NCBI GenBank assembly: GCA_020091685.1
Contig: CM034601.1
Location: forward strand, 4,340,920 to 4,404,919
Length of the DNA: 64,000 nucleotides
Direction: 5' to 3'
From: Lutjanus erythropterus
Lineage: Eukaryota; Chordata; Actinopteri; Lutjaniformes; Lutjanidae
Numbering within the stretch: position 1 is the stretch's first letter; every line of letters begins with the position of its first letter. Made by a program: the position numbers and the translations under genes. Below the pieces are notes generated by a model, which saw nothing but the letters and a program-made list of their open reading frames with translations, did no database searches and was not told where the DNA came from. Below, in pieces: positions 34,081 through 44,175 of the stretch.

Positions 34081-34499
34081 TTGAGATATGAGCAACTTAA
34101 GAGCCATACCATGAACCTTGTTTGCGGGGGGGCTTTGTTTGGATTTTGGGGTTTTTGGTTATCTGTTTGTTTATTTTTATGCTTTCACCTTTATTGATAT
34201 TTTATGTTTGTAGTCTTTATATTGTATTATGCAACTGCTGCACAACAATTTTCCTCAGGATAAATAATGTCCAATATTATCTATAATTCATAATGTTTAA
34301 AAGCTTCAAAGTGCAGAATGAGCTGATGTTTGAGCTGCTGCAGGTGTTTATGTGTTCTGTGTTTGGGGTCACCTGAGAGAGCTGAGGAGCAGCAGGGGGC
34401 TTTAGATCAACACAGGGAGAAGCTGTGTGAGTCCTGCACTCTGTCTGGATGAACACTCAACATCAAAACAGAAAAGATGAGGCCCACCACGATGAACCT
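34081..34499. other. AT-rich stretch, no gene seen
   Basis: A G-rich word (gcgggggggc) lies at 34124-34133. Nothing else stands out. Confidence 0.35.
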
Positions 34500-34520
34500 A
34501 AACCTGCAAACACGCGCACG

Positions 34521-34660
34521 CACATTGGCTGGCTTGCTTTATATAAGGGCAGCTCGCAAAAGCTCTAAAAGCATTGAGAGCTGCCGGGGACGAACGTAAT
34601 CTCATTGGTTGAGTGGAGCCTCAGTGGGTGGAGTTAAAGAACAAACAGATGATTAGTCAT
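34521..34660 (+). promoter_or_regulatory. TATA-box-like spot with CCAAT-type words
   Basis: TTTATATAAG at 34538-34547 sits 10 bases after an inverted CCAAT word (attggct, 34524-34530). A second attgg word occurs at 34605-34609. An initiation site would be expected near 34570, but no reading frame follows and the CCAAT spacing is too short for a classic promoter. It may belong to a transposon. Confidence 0.2.
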
Positions 34661-34935
34661 CCTGAAAGTCAAAACTGCTCAACCATGCTGTTATCAATTA
34701 AAACACATTGATCAGTATGCTGATTGTTCATGCTGATTGTTGCTTGATTTGCCTCAAATTAATAATGCAGCATATTGATACATTCAATGGGTAATTAGTC
34801 AGCACATTCACTGGTACATGGATGTGGAGCAGATGGAGCCCGCCGTGATTGTAAATAGATGATTATTCATTGCTGTAGACACATTTTAAATGTTCATTCA
34901 AGGTGTTACTATTGATATTTTCATACCCTTAATAG
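34661..34935. promoter_or_regulatory. Possible conserved non-coding element
   Basis: Unique sequence with clustered homeodomain/POU-like words: atcaattaaaaca, caaattaataatgcagcata, gggtaattagtcagc and gatgattattcattgctgta, around a GC-richer core gagcagatggagcccgccgt. Inference only. Confidence 0.27.
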
Positions 34936-35215
34936 ACACACCCTGAGCATTGCTCTGAAAAAAGTTTATTTGCCACTCACTAGCACTGGTGGGAATTAAT
35001 TTAGCCCAAATTTCAATAAACACCCAGTGTTGCCAAGTGAATAGAAACAAATTTAGCGACTTCTGCAACAGTGAACGTGTTGCTCTCTTTCTCTCCCACC
35101 AAGGAGGACGGTCGTGTCTAAAATGGTACGCCATACCCACGAAAAATCTTGCAAGAGTGATCATTCTAACTCTAAACGGCTGGGTTTCCTTCTAGATCTG
35201 ACTCAGGAGGACACT
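34936..35215. other. Possible decayed transposon fragment
   Basis: cagtgttgccaagtgaatag followed by aacaaatttagcgacttctg resembles a fish repeat I recall. There is no second copy in the window and no termini. The frames on both strands here (34898-35164 minus, 34989-35195 plus) are not gene-like. Confidence 0.3.
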
Positions 35216-36450
35216 GCAGCAGATGGAGTTTACTTGTTATCAGTTTTTATGGTTACGTTGACACTCTCACTCTGAAACTTTTAATAGGTTAGAACAAGTC
35301 AAGTCAAAGTGTTTCTCTCCGGATCTGTAGAATTTTTCAATTTTGTGATTTGGCTCCTTTTAGCTAAACCTTTATTTGAATAACAAACTTAGTGAGGCAT
35401 TTTCACACAGCTACCTGATTACTATACTGATAGTCAACTTGCTAGCTAGCTAGGGCATTTTCTAATTGAGTCAACAAGGATTTGTAAACCATGCAAACTA
35501 TACATTGATTACACCTACTGATGATAATCTTTTGACCACCTACCAAAGCCATTTTGCCACCTCTGCTCTGCTAGCAGTCCCCTCACTCAGCCAACTGCTC
35601 CCTCATTTTCACACCTATACTGCCCTATTCCTTTCTATGCTATGCTTATGACAGTATGCCTCAAAAAAAAAAAGTCAAATAAAATCTTAGGTAGGCAGTC
35701 AAGGCAAACTACCATCCTGTGGGAGGATGTTGCTTTGTCACCACATTAAGAAAAAACATTCATACATGACGGCTCTGCTGAATCCTTGGCATTGCATAAT
35801 TGACATGCAAAAAATATATTGAACCCTAACAGGAGATGTTGTGGTGTTGATTTTAAAAAGTATCAATTTTGACCTTCAAGTGAGTCAACATCAAATATTT
35901 CCAATTTACTGCATTAATTAGCAAAGTTTCAACATTTTCATGTAATTTAAAAAGCCTGTTTCCTGACGCTTTTTAATGTCATTCATTTTGTGTCTGATCG
36001 ATCCCTGTGAAAGTGCAAATTCTTCATAATTCTGTTTACCTCGTTATGGAAAAGTAAATAATCATCAGAGCTCTGGGAGGTCTGAACTCTTCTTTCTCAG
36101 TTCAAGCAGCTGTTAACCTCATCTGTTCAGTTTTTTTAAACTGCATTACAGATCATATTTATTATAGAATTCCTTGCCCACATTGTAAAGTTAGTTGTTG
36201 ACTACATGTGTGAGATGTCGTAAGTCTTCAAATTGAACAATGTCTCAGAAGTTCTATGTTCCGTCATGTGCATTAATGGATCTACAAATGCACACTTATG
36301 TATGAAAAATGTAAGTGAGAGACGAGGTACTTAACCACGCTGACAAAAGAGAGTGAGGCAGTGTGACAGAATGTGAAAGCGACAAAATGAGGGAGTGTAA
36401 GAACCACCCAGAAGCCAGAGAGAGCTCTAATGAGACCTTCTCTGGCTAGT
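35216..36450. other. Unique AT-rich stretch, no gene seen
   Basis: An A run lies at about 35660-35672. The minus-strand frame at 36282-36557 spans the G run and lacks any motif. Confidence 0.4.
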
Positions 36451-36464
36451 GGGGGGGGGGGGGG
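36451..36464. repeat. Poly(G) run, 14 bases
   Basis: An uninterrupted G run, rare compared with A/T runs, able in principle to form G-quadruplex-type structure on the plus strand. Confidence 0.95.
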
Positions 36465-37036
36465 AGCATGACCGACGGCACATGGTGTGGTCTTCACATA
36501 AGACAAGAAGAGCGAGTTGGACTCTCTGAACATCACAGCAAACCGCCCAAAGCTCAACCGAGGTGGATGACATTTCTTTCCTTCTTTTCAGTTTCTTTCT
36601 TTGGTTGTTTTTTTTTTCTTTGAATCTTATTAGCTTTGAGGGGGCTCATAATCCCAAAGGACGTTCATTTCCCTCAATGCACGGAGGAGTGTGTGTCCAT
36701 GAAATTCAGTATGAAGTATGGAAATCACCAAAACCCCCCTAAAGCTCAGCCAGAATGCCTGACAAAGGGCAAAGTGTGTGTTCATGGCCACTGATAAATA
36801 TTTGTCTGAATGGATGAATGGCTAACAGGGCACGTAAAACAAAGATCAGGTGAACAGTTTAAATAGCATGCTAAATCAGTGCCCAATATTAAACTGCAGA
36901 TAACCATAGCAGCAATACTGATGCTTCATTCGACTTGAAAAAGAAAACAACAAATTTATCCTTCATTTTTGTTCCTGTGCCCACAAACATCATCACTTTT
37001 AACAGCTAGGAAGTGCTTTGAACCTGCATTATTTCT
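36465..37036. other. Unique stretch, no gene seen
   Basis: T-rich patch at about 36600-36620. Nothing else recognised. Confidence 0.4.
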
Positions 37037-37230
37037 AATGGCCATCAGGGGGCGACTCTACTGGTTGTAAAAAGAAGTCAGATTGTAAAGCACCAGACTA
37101 CACGGCAAATGTGAATTAGTATGGAACATCTCAGTTCATTTCTGATTTCCAATGGCTGTCATCAATGTATGCAGACTAAAATGCCTCTGGATGCATGTGA
37201 CCCTAACTCAGCTCTTCCTGCAAACAGCAA
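37037..37230. repeat. Dispersed-repeat fragment, part 1
   Basis: taatggccatcagggggcga, ggttgtaaaaagaagtcaga and ctaaaatgcctctggatgca follow the order I remember for a common fish repeat. The next part of the same remembered sequence appears at about 37790, so one ancestral repeat may have been split. Memory-based. Confidence 0.45.
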
Positions 37231-37739
37231 CTGTCCAATCAGATCTTAGCTAACTACTGCATTGGCAAAACTCATGACTTCCCACCAGGGATTAAATTGG
37301 CATTTGTTATCTTGAAGGTGTGAGGAGGATGTGGGCTGGTACAGAGTCAAAGTAGGCTGACGATGATGCATGCATCTCTCTCTGGCTCGCTGTCTTAGGT
37401 CTAAGCCAGGTTATCTTAGCTTTTATCATGACTCTCCTCCTGAGGCGATCGCGGTCCAGCTGGGTGACCATCTCGAGGTCTGCTGCACTAATCTAGTGCC
37501 CATGCTTCCTTTTGCCATGTTAATGGTCTGGTCTGTCTTCCATCTTATACATATATTTCGTATTTCACCATTTGAGCAATGTTTCCTGGGATGTAAACTA
37601 GCTTGGGCTTCAGTCTTTTAGCATTGTTGTTACAAAATATGTGCAGCCGTGAAGTAACTTAATATATTTCAGACCCTTTTACAGTCATTTCATTCTAAAT
37701 GTGTCAAATGGAATCATTCAAAAGTCAGCTGGAGACGGA
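37231..37739. other. Unique stretch, no gene seen
   Basis: The frame at 37370-37621 has no recognisable domain. Confidence 0.35.
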
Positions 37740-38070
37740 CTTCTCAACCCAACAGAACCCGATCCAAGGCTGGATCCAGGCTGTCAATTGTATGGAGGTC
37801 CATGAGAAAATGACCCACTTGATTCATTACCTCAGTGAACACTTTCCTAATGAGTTCATGGTCTTAATTGTGCATTTCAAGCTACCATGTCTATGTTGAT
37901 GCATGATGTCAGCATGATGGTACGGTTTGGGGCGTTTCTACACAAGTCACTACCACAGTGACCTGTCAAACTGCTACCATGGCGACCTGCCCAGCTCCAC
38001 CTTTTTGTCCAAATATAGTCACTTCTGGCAGCAGTAACACCAGACTCAGGCCTTCAAAACTCTTAACTAT
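37740..38070. repeat. Dispersed-repeat fragment, part 2
   Basis: gtccatgagaaaatgaccca, ttacctcagtgaacactttc, taatgagttcatggtcttaa, then ggtttggggcgtttctacac, gctaccatggcgacctgccc and caaatatagtcacttctggc. The order agrees with a repeat widespread in fish as I recall it. The frame at 37699-37899 is a shadow of it. Confidence 0.5.
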
Positions 38071-38479
38071 GATTTTGACATGAACATATATATATGTACA
38101 TTTTTAAAGCAGCAAAGAAAATCATTTGAACTGCAGTCTGTATCTAAAGAAATCTATTTTACAAGCTAATTAAAGGTGAGTTATTTATGTAGTGCTCTCC
38201 TTGTCAGTCTGTCTTGATTCATTTTGATTTTTTAATTAACTCTTGGGAGAGATGTGTTTTTGAAGATACATCAACTTCTCTTTAAGAGAAGCTCTTTTTA
38301 GAAGCAAACAAAACAAGTCATCTCCTTATGTCTACATCACATTTCTGGTCCTTTTTCTGCCCTTGTTGTTGTACAAATCAATGTGTGTTTTCTATGATTT
38401 TTTCCCCCTGTAGGATAGTTGAACATCAGTTTAAAATGAATGTGCCACAAAAGGTACCCTTTGCTGCTCTTCAATTCTG
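38071..38479. other. AT-rich stretch, no gene seen
   Basis: A short (TA)n word lies at 38087-38096. Nothing else. Confidence 0.4.
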
Positions 38480-38830
38480 AGGGAATGACACCAAAACCTG
38501 ATGCTTACTGCTGACATTTTCAAGTCAATGAAAAAGGTTTCCATGATCCCAGGCTGTGCCACTGTAGACGCTTGTGTGCTTTTCCTGCTGAAGCCCAACC
38601 GAGCAATGAGTCATGAGACATCAGAGGTGAGCAGGCAAATCGTGGACCTTGACAATGCCTCTTTGTACAGCCTGTCTTTGATGTCTTTCACTGCCTGCCT
38701 CTTTGAGAGCCCTGCACTGCGAGGGCCGTGGAGACGCTGCCTGGAAACCAACTGTGTTTGTGCCATTATTTTGTTCTCTGGGTCAAAGACCAAGTAATGG
38801 AGCCATGTGGCCACCTGCTGCTGGCCATCA
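38480..38830. other. Unique mixed-composition block with opposed reading frames
   Basis: Frames on both strands overlap here (plus 38501-38797, 98 codons; minus 38611-38814, 67 codons). Neither shows a domain, signal peptide or membrane segment. The block is less AT-rich than its flanks and could be regulatory. I could not identify a gene. Confidence 0.25.
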
Positions 38831-39772
38831 TTTTCCTGTCATTTACATGACTTATGTTGGACGGCAACGCTAGGACAGTCAAAGGACAGACAGAGTGGCA
38901 CAAGAGCCATTTATCTTAAAAACGTCTATAAATGGGTTGTGCGACAGACACACTACACATCAACATGACACTGAACAACATGATGATGAACTGAAACGAA
39001 CTGTACAACACATTACTAATTCAGGCAGCAACTAATTATACTTTTCTTTGATCATATAATGCGTCATATGTGTGTTATATATTATATTACACATTGAAAC
39101 CCTCTCCAAGCACCTTGCACACATCCAATGCAACCCTGAACTTATCTAGAGTTCAAAGTCTGTAATATCCTATTGAGTCCATGTGCAAATGGAGCTGTTG
39201 TGCGAATGCCCTTCCTCCTGTCTACCCAGGCACCACTGCTCACCTAAACCAAATGGAGTATTTCCAGTAAGAACATTTCTGTTCTGTGCTCCGTGTGTGA
39301 TAGGGACAGTGATCGGACCTGATTCTCTGGACATTATCTGAGGTTCATACGTGAAAACAGCTTTTTGATTACTGTGATTTGCTCTTCATGAATGCACTTG
39401 CCCTAGTGCATAGTATTTGTCTGTGTGTTCATTGAAAGCCATACCATATATGTGTCAAACACTCTAGATTTGTTGTGTAACTGATCAGAAAGGTCAGTTG
39501 ATAACTTGTTAATCTTCCCTGCCATTGTGTTTGTTGATAGAGAAATATTGTTGAACAAGGAATTATTTTCTGGACATGGAATATCAGCAAATTGCAATGT
39601 GCAATCCTCCAAATGCTTACAATACATATTTTTAAACAGATTTTTTTTAAAATTTATTTGTATTCAGTTGAGTCATTTAAATTGGTATGAAACAACTACA
39701 ACCTGTTATTTTATAGTATTATATTTATACTATTTTTTGACATGTCATGATTAATGGGTTACTGGTAATTTT

Positions 39773-39775
<3 letters not shown>
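38831..39775. other. Unique AT-rich stretch, no gene seen
   Basis: No coding frame of note, no repeat recognised. Confidence 0.4.

Positions 39776-39841
<66 letters not shown>
39776..39841. repeat. (CA)n microsatellite, about 33 units
   Basis: A perfect AC/CA run of about 66 bases. Confidence 0.97.
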
Positions 39842-39842
<1 letters not shown>

Positions 39843-40479
39843 GTGATCTATGATTATTTAGAATTTGTTGAAACGTGAAGCCTTCAAAAAAAGAAGAAGA
39901 AAAAAAATTTTTTATGTCAGTATAATTTAAATGAATGAATTTGAAAAACAAAAATTGCCCTCCTGACCCCTAGCTGAGAACCACTCTGACCTGTGAGCAG
40001 GTCAGGTTTTTAGAGGACTGCAGAGGTAAAGCTATTTGATAAAGATTAGAGAAATTTTATGCACCAGAAATGCTTCTTCTTAATTTCTATCCCATCCTGT
40101 TAATCACCTTGCAACCCTTTCGTGGAGTCCTGATGGCTCGAGTGGGAACCGCTTCACTGTGCTCTTCGTTGTATAACAGATTATCTTTTACACCACATAT
40201 ATTTTTGGACGACCTTCACTGTATGTGACCCTTATACAACATCTGTCCTCAGGCCAGTTCTTCAGAAGGTGTAGCTGCACTCTCACAGTGTTGTACAGAT
40301 GTTGGTTCCCTGAAATAGAACAAGTCAGGGAACAACAATTAACATGCATGGAAGAACTTGTCAGAGGTTATTACTCTTTGGATCTGGAAAAGAGCGCCCT
40401 TGCACATAATTTATTGCTTTTACTTTATTGGGATAATTTATGAAAATCCAAATACCTGTGCGTTTGCATCTTAACTGGT
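39842..40479. other. Unique stretch with a hAT-like end at about 39955-39988
   Basis: ccctagctgagaaccactct on the minus strand reads agagtggttctcagctaggg, like the GTGGTTCTCA ends of hAT-type elements, but the other end is not found. A-rich patch at 39885-39910. The frame at 40225-40443 has no recognisable motif. Confidence 0.35.
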
Positions 40480-40655
40480 TATTTTATGCTGTTTTGCAGC
40501 CGGTTACATTTGTCTTGGTGTGTTTATGTTGTTTGTACTGAATCTTTGTTGTAACATTGATTTAATGTTAGCTCCTTGGCCAAATCTCTGCTGAAAAACA
40601 GATTTTCGTCTCAATAAAACTGCTGCTTAAATAAAGGAAAATAAAGGAAGAAAAG
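40480..40655 (+). mobile_element. 3' tail of a LINE- or SINE-type retroelement
   Basis: ctccttggccaaatctctgc, tgaaaaacagattttcgtct, caataaaactgctgcttaaa and taaaggaaaataaagg match in order the 3' tails of fish L2-like LINEs (cctggttaaataaaggtt type). No reverse transcriptase is recognisable upstream. Confidence 0.6.
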
Positions 40656-41039
40656 GCATCCATGAGATGCACAGCTAGTGGGTGAGAGTCAATACCAGTC
40701 TTATCAGGTGATTAATTATAAACAAAGACGCTCTCCTTGGCTTCAGACGAAACAAATTTTTATAAACTAATTACAGGGTTTAATAAATTTGACCATAATA
40801 ACATTTATATCAACATCTTCATTGCCTGCAAGCTAAAACCTGTTTGCAACCAGGGACAAAAAAAACAATAAACTGTAATCTGAGAAAACAGAGCTGATGC
40901 GTGCATCGTGAGTGGACATTCATGAAAGAAGATATCTTATTTTTTTCACAGCTCAATTAAAGAATTAACACAGCACATTATTAACTTTTTAATCACTCCA
41001 TACTGCAACATGCCATACTGAAATTAAAATGACAGCAAC
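40656..41039. other. AT-rich stretch, no gene seen
   Basis: Nothing specific recognised. Confidence 0.35.
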
Positions 41040-41680
41040 AGCCTTGTCGTTCTTAATCCAGCAGGGGGAAATATTATCTTTGTCCATATAAATCAGCTTT
41101 ACTGCAGTTTGTTATCCACGATATATGGAGCTGGACATTCACAAAATGTTATCTGCATTTTTAATTTGTTAGAAGCCAAATACATGTGCCGTCTTTCAAA
41201 AGGCATCTACAGACAAACTCCACAGGCATTTTGTCTTCATGTTTATTAATACAGCTGTTGTGACAAGCCTTGCATGTAATTTCTGCCGCAGTATGTTCCC
41301 GCTCTTCATCGTCAAATGCAATTAGCCGCGACCTACTTCATGAGAGAAGAAATACTGTTCTTTAATTGCCTCGCATCCTGGAGAGCAGCAAATGGGGTAT
41401 GTTTTATATAATACTGCCAGTCAAGCTGCAGGAAAATCACGGGGAAAATGTTAATGATGCACATTCAGGAACACTTATCAGGAGGTTAATGAATAATTAC
41501 TAACTTTTGACTGAAAAAATGAGAAGAGATCCCATTTCATTCGAATTATGGTTAATCACGAGAAAATTTATGGGATGAACGTTAAGTGAGCAGATTTATG
41601 GTAAATGCAAATGGAAAAACACATTTATGAATGTAAAGAAAATCAGTCTGGGTGAATACATTGTAGCTTTTCAGTGACTC
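41040..41680. promoter_or_regulatory. Possible cluster of conserved non-coding elements
   Basis: About 640 bases of unique sequence with no simple repeats and no frames, rich in words used by homeodomain, POU and SOX factors: gcaattagccgcgacctact, tctttaattgcctcgcatcc, gttaatgatgcacattcagg, ggttaatgaataattactaa, gaattatggttaatcacg and gtaaatgcaaatgg. This is the most enhancer-like block in the window by appearance. Function and conservation are inference. Confidence 0.35.
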
Positions 41681-41737
41681 TCCTTCATTTAACTACTGAA
41701 TAATGACTTTGCATATATATACTTCTTATAGACTGCT

Positions 41738-42070
41738 TTAAAGGACCAGTGCGTAGGATTTAGTTGCATCTAGCGCTGAGGTTTCACATTACAAACATGT
41801 TATTTTACCTTGCCTTCTCCTTCTAAGCGTGTGCAAAAAATGCAAGAGACCATATGCAGAGCCACTGTTTGGTTTGTCCCTCCTGGGCTACTGTAGGAAC
41901 GTGGCAGTGGCAGCCTCTGTGGAGGACCCACGACCTTTGTAAATATAAACATGACAAAAACATAACAGTCCTTATTTTCAAGCGATTGTACACCAATGAA
42001 AACACACTTATGATTATTATGTTCCATTTCTGCCAATAAATCCCTGTAAATCTTACACATGGACCTTTAA
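41738..42070 (+). mobile_element. Complete TTAA-flanked MITE (GGACCAGTG type)
   Basis: A 333-bp element. The left end TTAAAGGaccagtgcgtagg and the right end, on the minus strand, TTAAAGGtccatgtgtaaga form about 22-bp imperfect terminal inverted repeats, with TTAA at both outer edges. Inside are tgtttggtttgtccctcctg, ggctactgtaggaacgtggc and ttatgttccatttctgccaa, matching a family I remember as abundant in spiny-rayed fish. A partial copy lies at 19290-19385. TTAA edges would suit piggyBac-like mobilisation, but they could be part of the inverted repeat. Small frames on both strands are not genes. Confidence 0.88.
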
Positions 42071-43125
42071 CTCCTCAATACTGCAACAACATTCTCCCAT
42101 ATATCCTTCTTATCTTTTTAATTAGTATGGTTAATGATTTGGTTTGATATAAACATGGTTATAAGAGGTATTAATGTTGAAATTTAATTTTTTGATTATA
42201 GATAGATTTGTGACAGGATATGTGTCCATGGAGTCAGATTAATCTATTTTTCATCAGCTGAATTAAAGAAACTGATACTCAGATATTGGAAAAACACATA
42301 CAGTCCTACACTGCTACACAGGGAAAAATTATTATTTGAACACTGAAAAGACAATAATAATTATTCAATTTGGCATCATATGGGTAAAAGTATTACAAGA
42401 ACTGACTTAGTAAAAATGGGGCTTTTATACTTTAACCTGTTTATTTTATCTTCTTCTCTGATTTTCTTGCTTTCTCTCTCTCTTTTTTTTTTATTTTCTT
42501 AATACACGACTGGTGGACAATAATGCCATCAAGGACATACCAGCTGAGTGATCTGAAACTAAAGGATTGTATTATTGCTGAAGTTTCAGGTGGACAAAAG
42601 ATGCAGGTACTCGATACATATTTCATTTAAGTTGATCAGATATGATGATACAGAAGTTGAGCTTGAGTTTTGCAGTCTATGTTCTAAAGGGTAAGGTTGA
42701 ATGGAGCATTTTAACTTTTAAAGTATTGATTTGGTCTTTGTCTGAAGTAGTGTGACATTCAAAACAGAGCCCACTCTTAGTCTGGTAGAGGTTAAATAAA
42801 ATTTAACCCAAGGATTTCTGAGAAGAGAGACATTTTTCATATCTGCTTCTTTTATCTACTTCATATCTTCTCATGAAATATAAAAATTCTCAAAGGTCCA
42901 GCAGTGATTCTTGATAACTGCTGTCAGTACGCTGACATGCTCAGAAGCTCATGTTTAGTGGTTGTAATGCTGCCTGTGCATGTTCACTGTCATGGTTCAA
43001 TGTCATTATTTTTGCACACGTCTTAAACCAAAGTATTGTACAAATTGAAATGTTGACTTGTTGGTGGCAGTAGACACAGTCAGGAGATCAATAATATGGA
43101 ACACCAAATGGAAAATATATGCCTC
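42071..43125. other. Unique AT-rich stretch, no gene seen
   Basis: A T-rich patch at about 42473-42500. No repeat or gene supported. Confidence 0.4.
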
Positions 43126-43303
43126 AAAAAATGTAGGGTACCATGCAAGAGGCCCACTACAAAAAAGTGCCAGTGAGGTGTAAAAAGACACCTCAATGAG
43201 ATGTTACTTTCATGTCAACAAGATGTTATATGTCACAGAGGAGTTTCTTCACACAAGTTTTCCTACATACATAGAAAACTTCCTCAGTGAGGAAGCCTCT
43301 TGT

Positions 43304-43480
43304 GGGCCTTTTCCACCGGTGCTTTTGGCCGAGCCAAGCCAAATCGTACCACGCTTTCAGCGTGCTCAGCTGCACCTCAGATGGACCTACTCTGGAGTGG
43401 GGCCAAAGTGAGCCAGACCCGCCTCCTCCTTTTTCCCCCTCGAACAAGCGAGTGATGTGAGACTGAGCTTGTGTGTGCAG
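43304..43480. mobile_element. hAT-like fragment nested in the long-TIR element
   Basis: gggccttttccaccggtgct, ggccgagccaagcc, gtaccacgctttcagcgtgc and gtgagccagacccgcctcct form a GC-richer block unlike its AT-rich host. It resembles the tttccacc-type ends of fish hAT elements, also suspected at 33225. The right boundary is uncertain. Confidence 0.5.
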
Positions 43481-43676
43481 GAGAGCAGAGAGAAAGAAGT
43501 TTCTTAAAGTCTCTTCATGTTCAGCTCTCAGGACTTTTGTGGTTTCAAACAGAATCTTTATGTTTTGAAGAGTTTCTCTCTGCTGTCATGGTTTGCGCTG
43601 TCAGGTATCTGCATTATTTCACCATTTCATATTCGCTTTCAGCTGTGATGGAGTCGTTTTAAGTTACTGTTGAAAC

Positions 43677-43892
43677 CCATCCATCTATCCATCTTCAACT
43701 GCTTATCCGAAGTCAGTTTGTGGAGGTAACAGTTCCAGCAGGGGACTCCAGATATCCCTTTCCCCGGCTACATTAACCAGCTCTGACTGGGGGATTCTGA
43801 GGCATTGGAACACCGGTGAACACCTCCGTAGGGAGGCGACCAGGTGGCGTCCTTACGAGACGCCTGAACCCCATCAAATGGCACCTTTCTAC
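43677..43892 (-). mobile_element. LINE-derived repeat fragment nested in the long-TIR element
   Basis: ccatctatccatcttcaact, gcttatccga, agcaggggactcca, acattaaccagctctgactg, gggggattctgaggc, gaacacctccgtagggaggc and ttacgagacgcctgaac follow the order of a very common fish repeat as I recall it. The tgga/ccat simple tail at the left edge would be the 3' end of an element in minus orientation. A central part is missing. No reading frame survives. Confidence 0.65.
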
Positions 43893-44089
43893 CATAACCC
43901 CTGATGAATACTATGACCTAAAGCATTATTTTGTAACGTGTTACTCTGGTGACAATGCCTTGTTAACATGACAATAACATCTTCTTGAGATGTGTTTTCA
44001 CACCTCATTGACACATTTTTGTAACATGCCTCTTGGATAGTATCCTACATTTCTTAGTCACTGATGGTCTGTTTGGCCTTCAAAAGCAT

Positions 44090-44175
44090 TAGGATGCATC
44101 CTCTGGAAAATGCAGAGTTTCAGAGTTCATTGAAATCATCCAACAGTTATTGAGATGTTTCAGACCATCCAGCAC
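44090..44175. repeat. Dispersed-repeat fragment
   Basis: aggatgcatcctctggaaaa, tcattgaaatcatccaacag and ttattgagatgtttcagacc resemble in order a fish repeat I remember. No second copy in the window. Confidence 0.45.

Larger units (their letters stand above)
43126..44055. mobile_element. Long-terminal-inverted-repeat DNA element with nested insertions
   Basis: The left arm 43126-43242 and right arm 43939-44055 are reverse complements with few differences. Reading each inward, left and right give atgtaggg/atgtagga, tgcaagaggc/tccaagaggc, gtgaggtgt/atgaggtgt, gagatgttac/gaagatgtta and catgtcaacaag/catgttaacaag. Between the arms lie two foreign-looking pieces, at 43304-43480 and 43677-43892. Removing them leaves about 540 bp, most of it the arms. 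No transposase is visible. I cannot name the superfamily; long arms of this size occur in several DNA transposon groups. Confidence 0.88.

Noticed and set aside
34538-34547. Promoter of a protein-coding gene
   Set aside because: No coding frame or splice donor with useful context follows, and the CCAAT word is only 10 bases from the TATA word.
38501-38797. Possible small gene of 98 codons
   Set aside because: An opposed minus-strand frame overlaps it, with no motif, no promoter and no splice logic.
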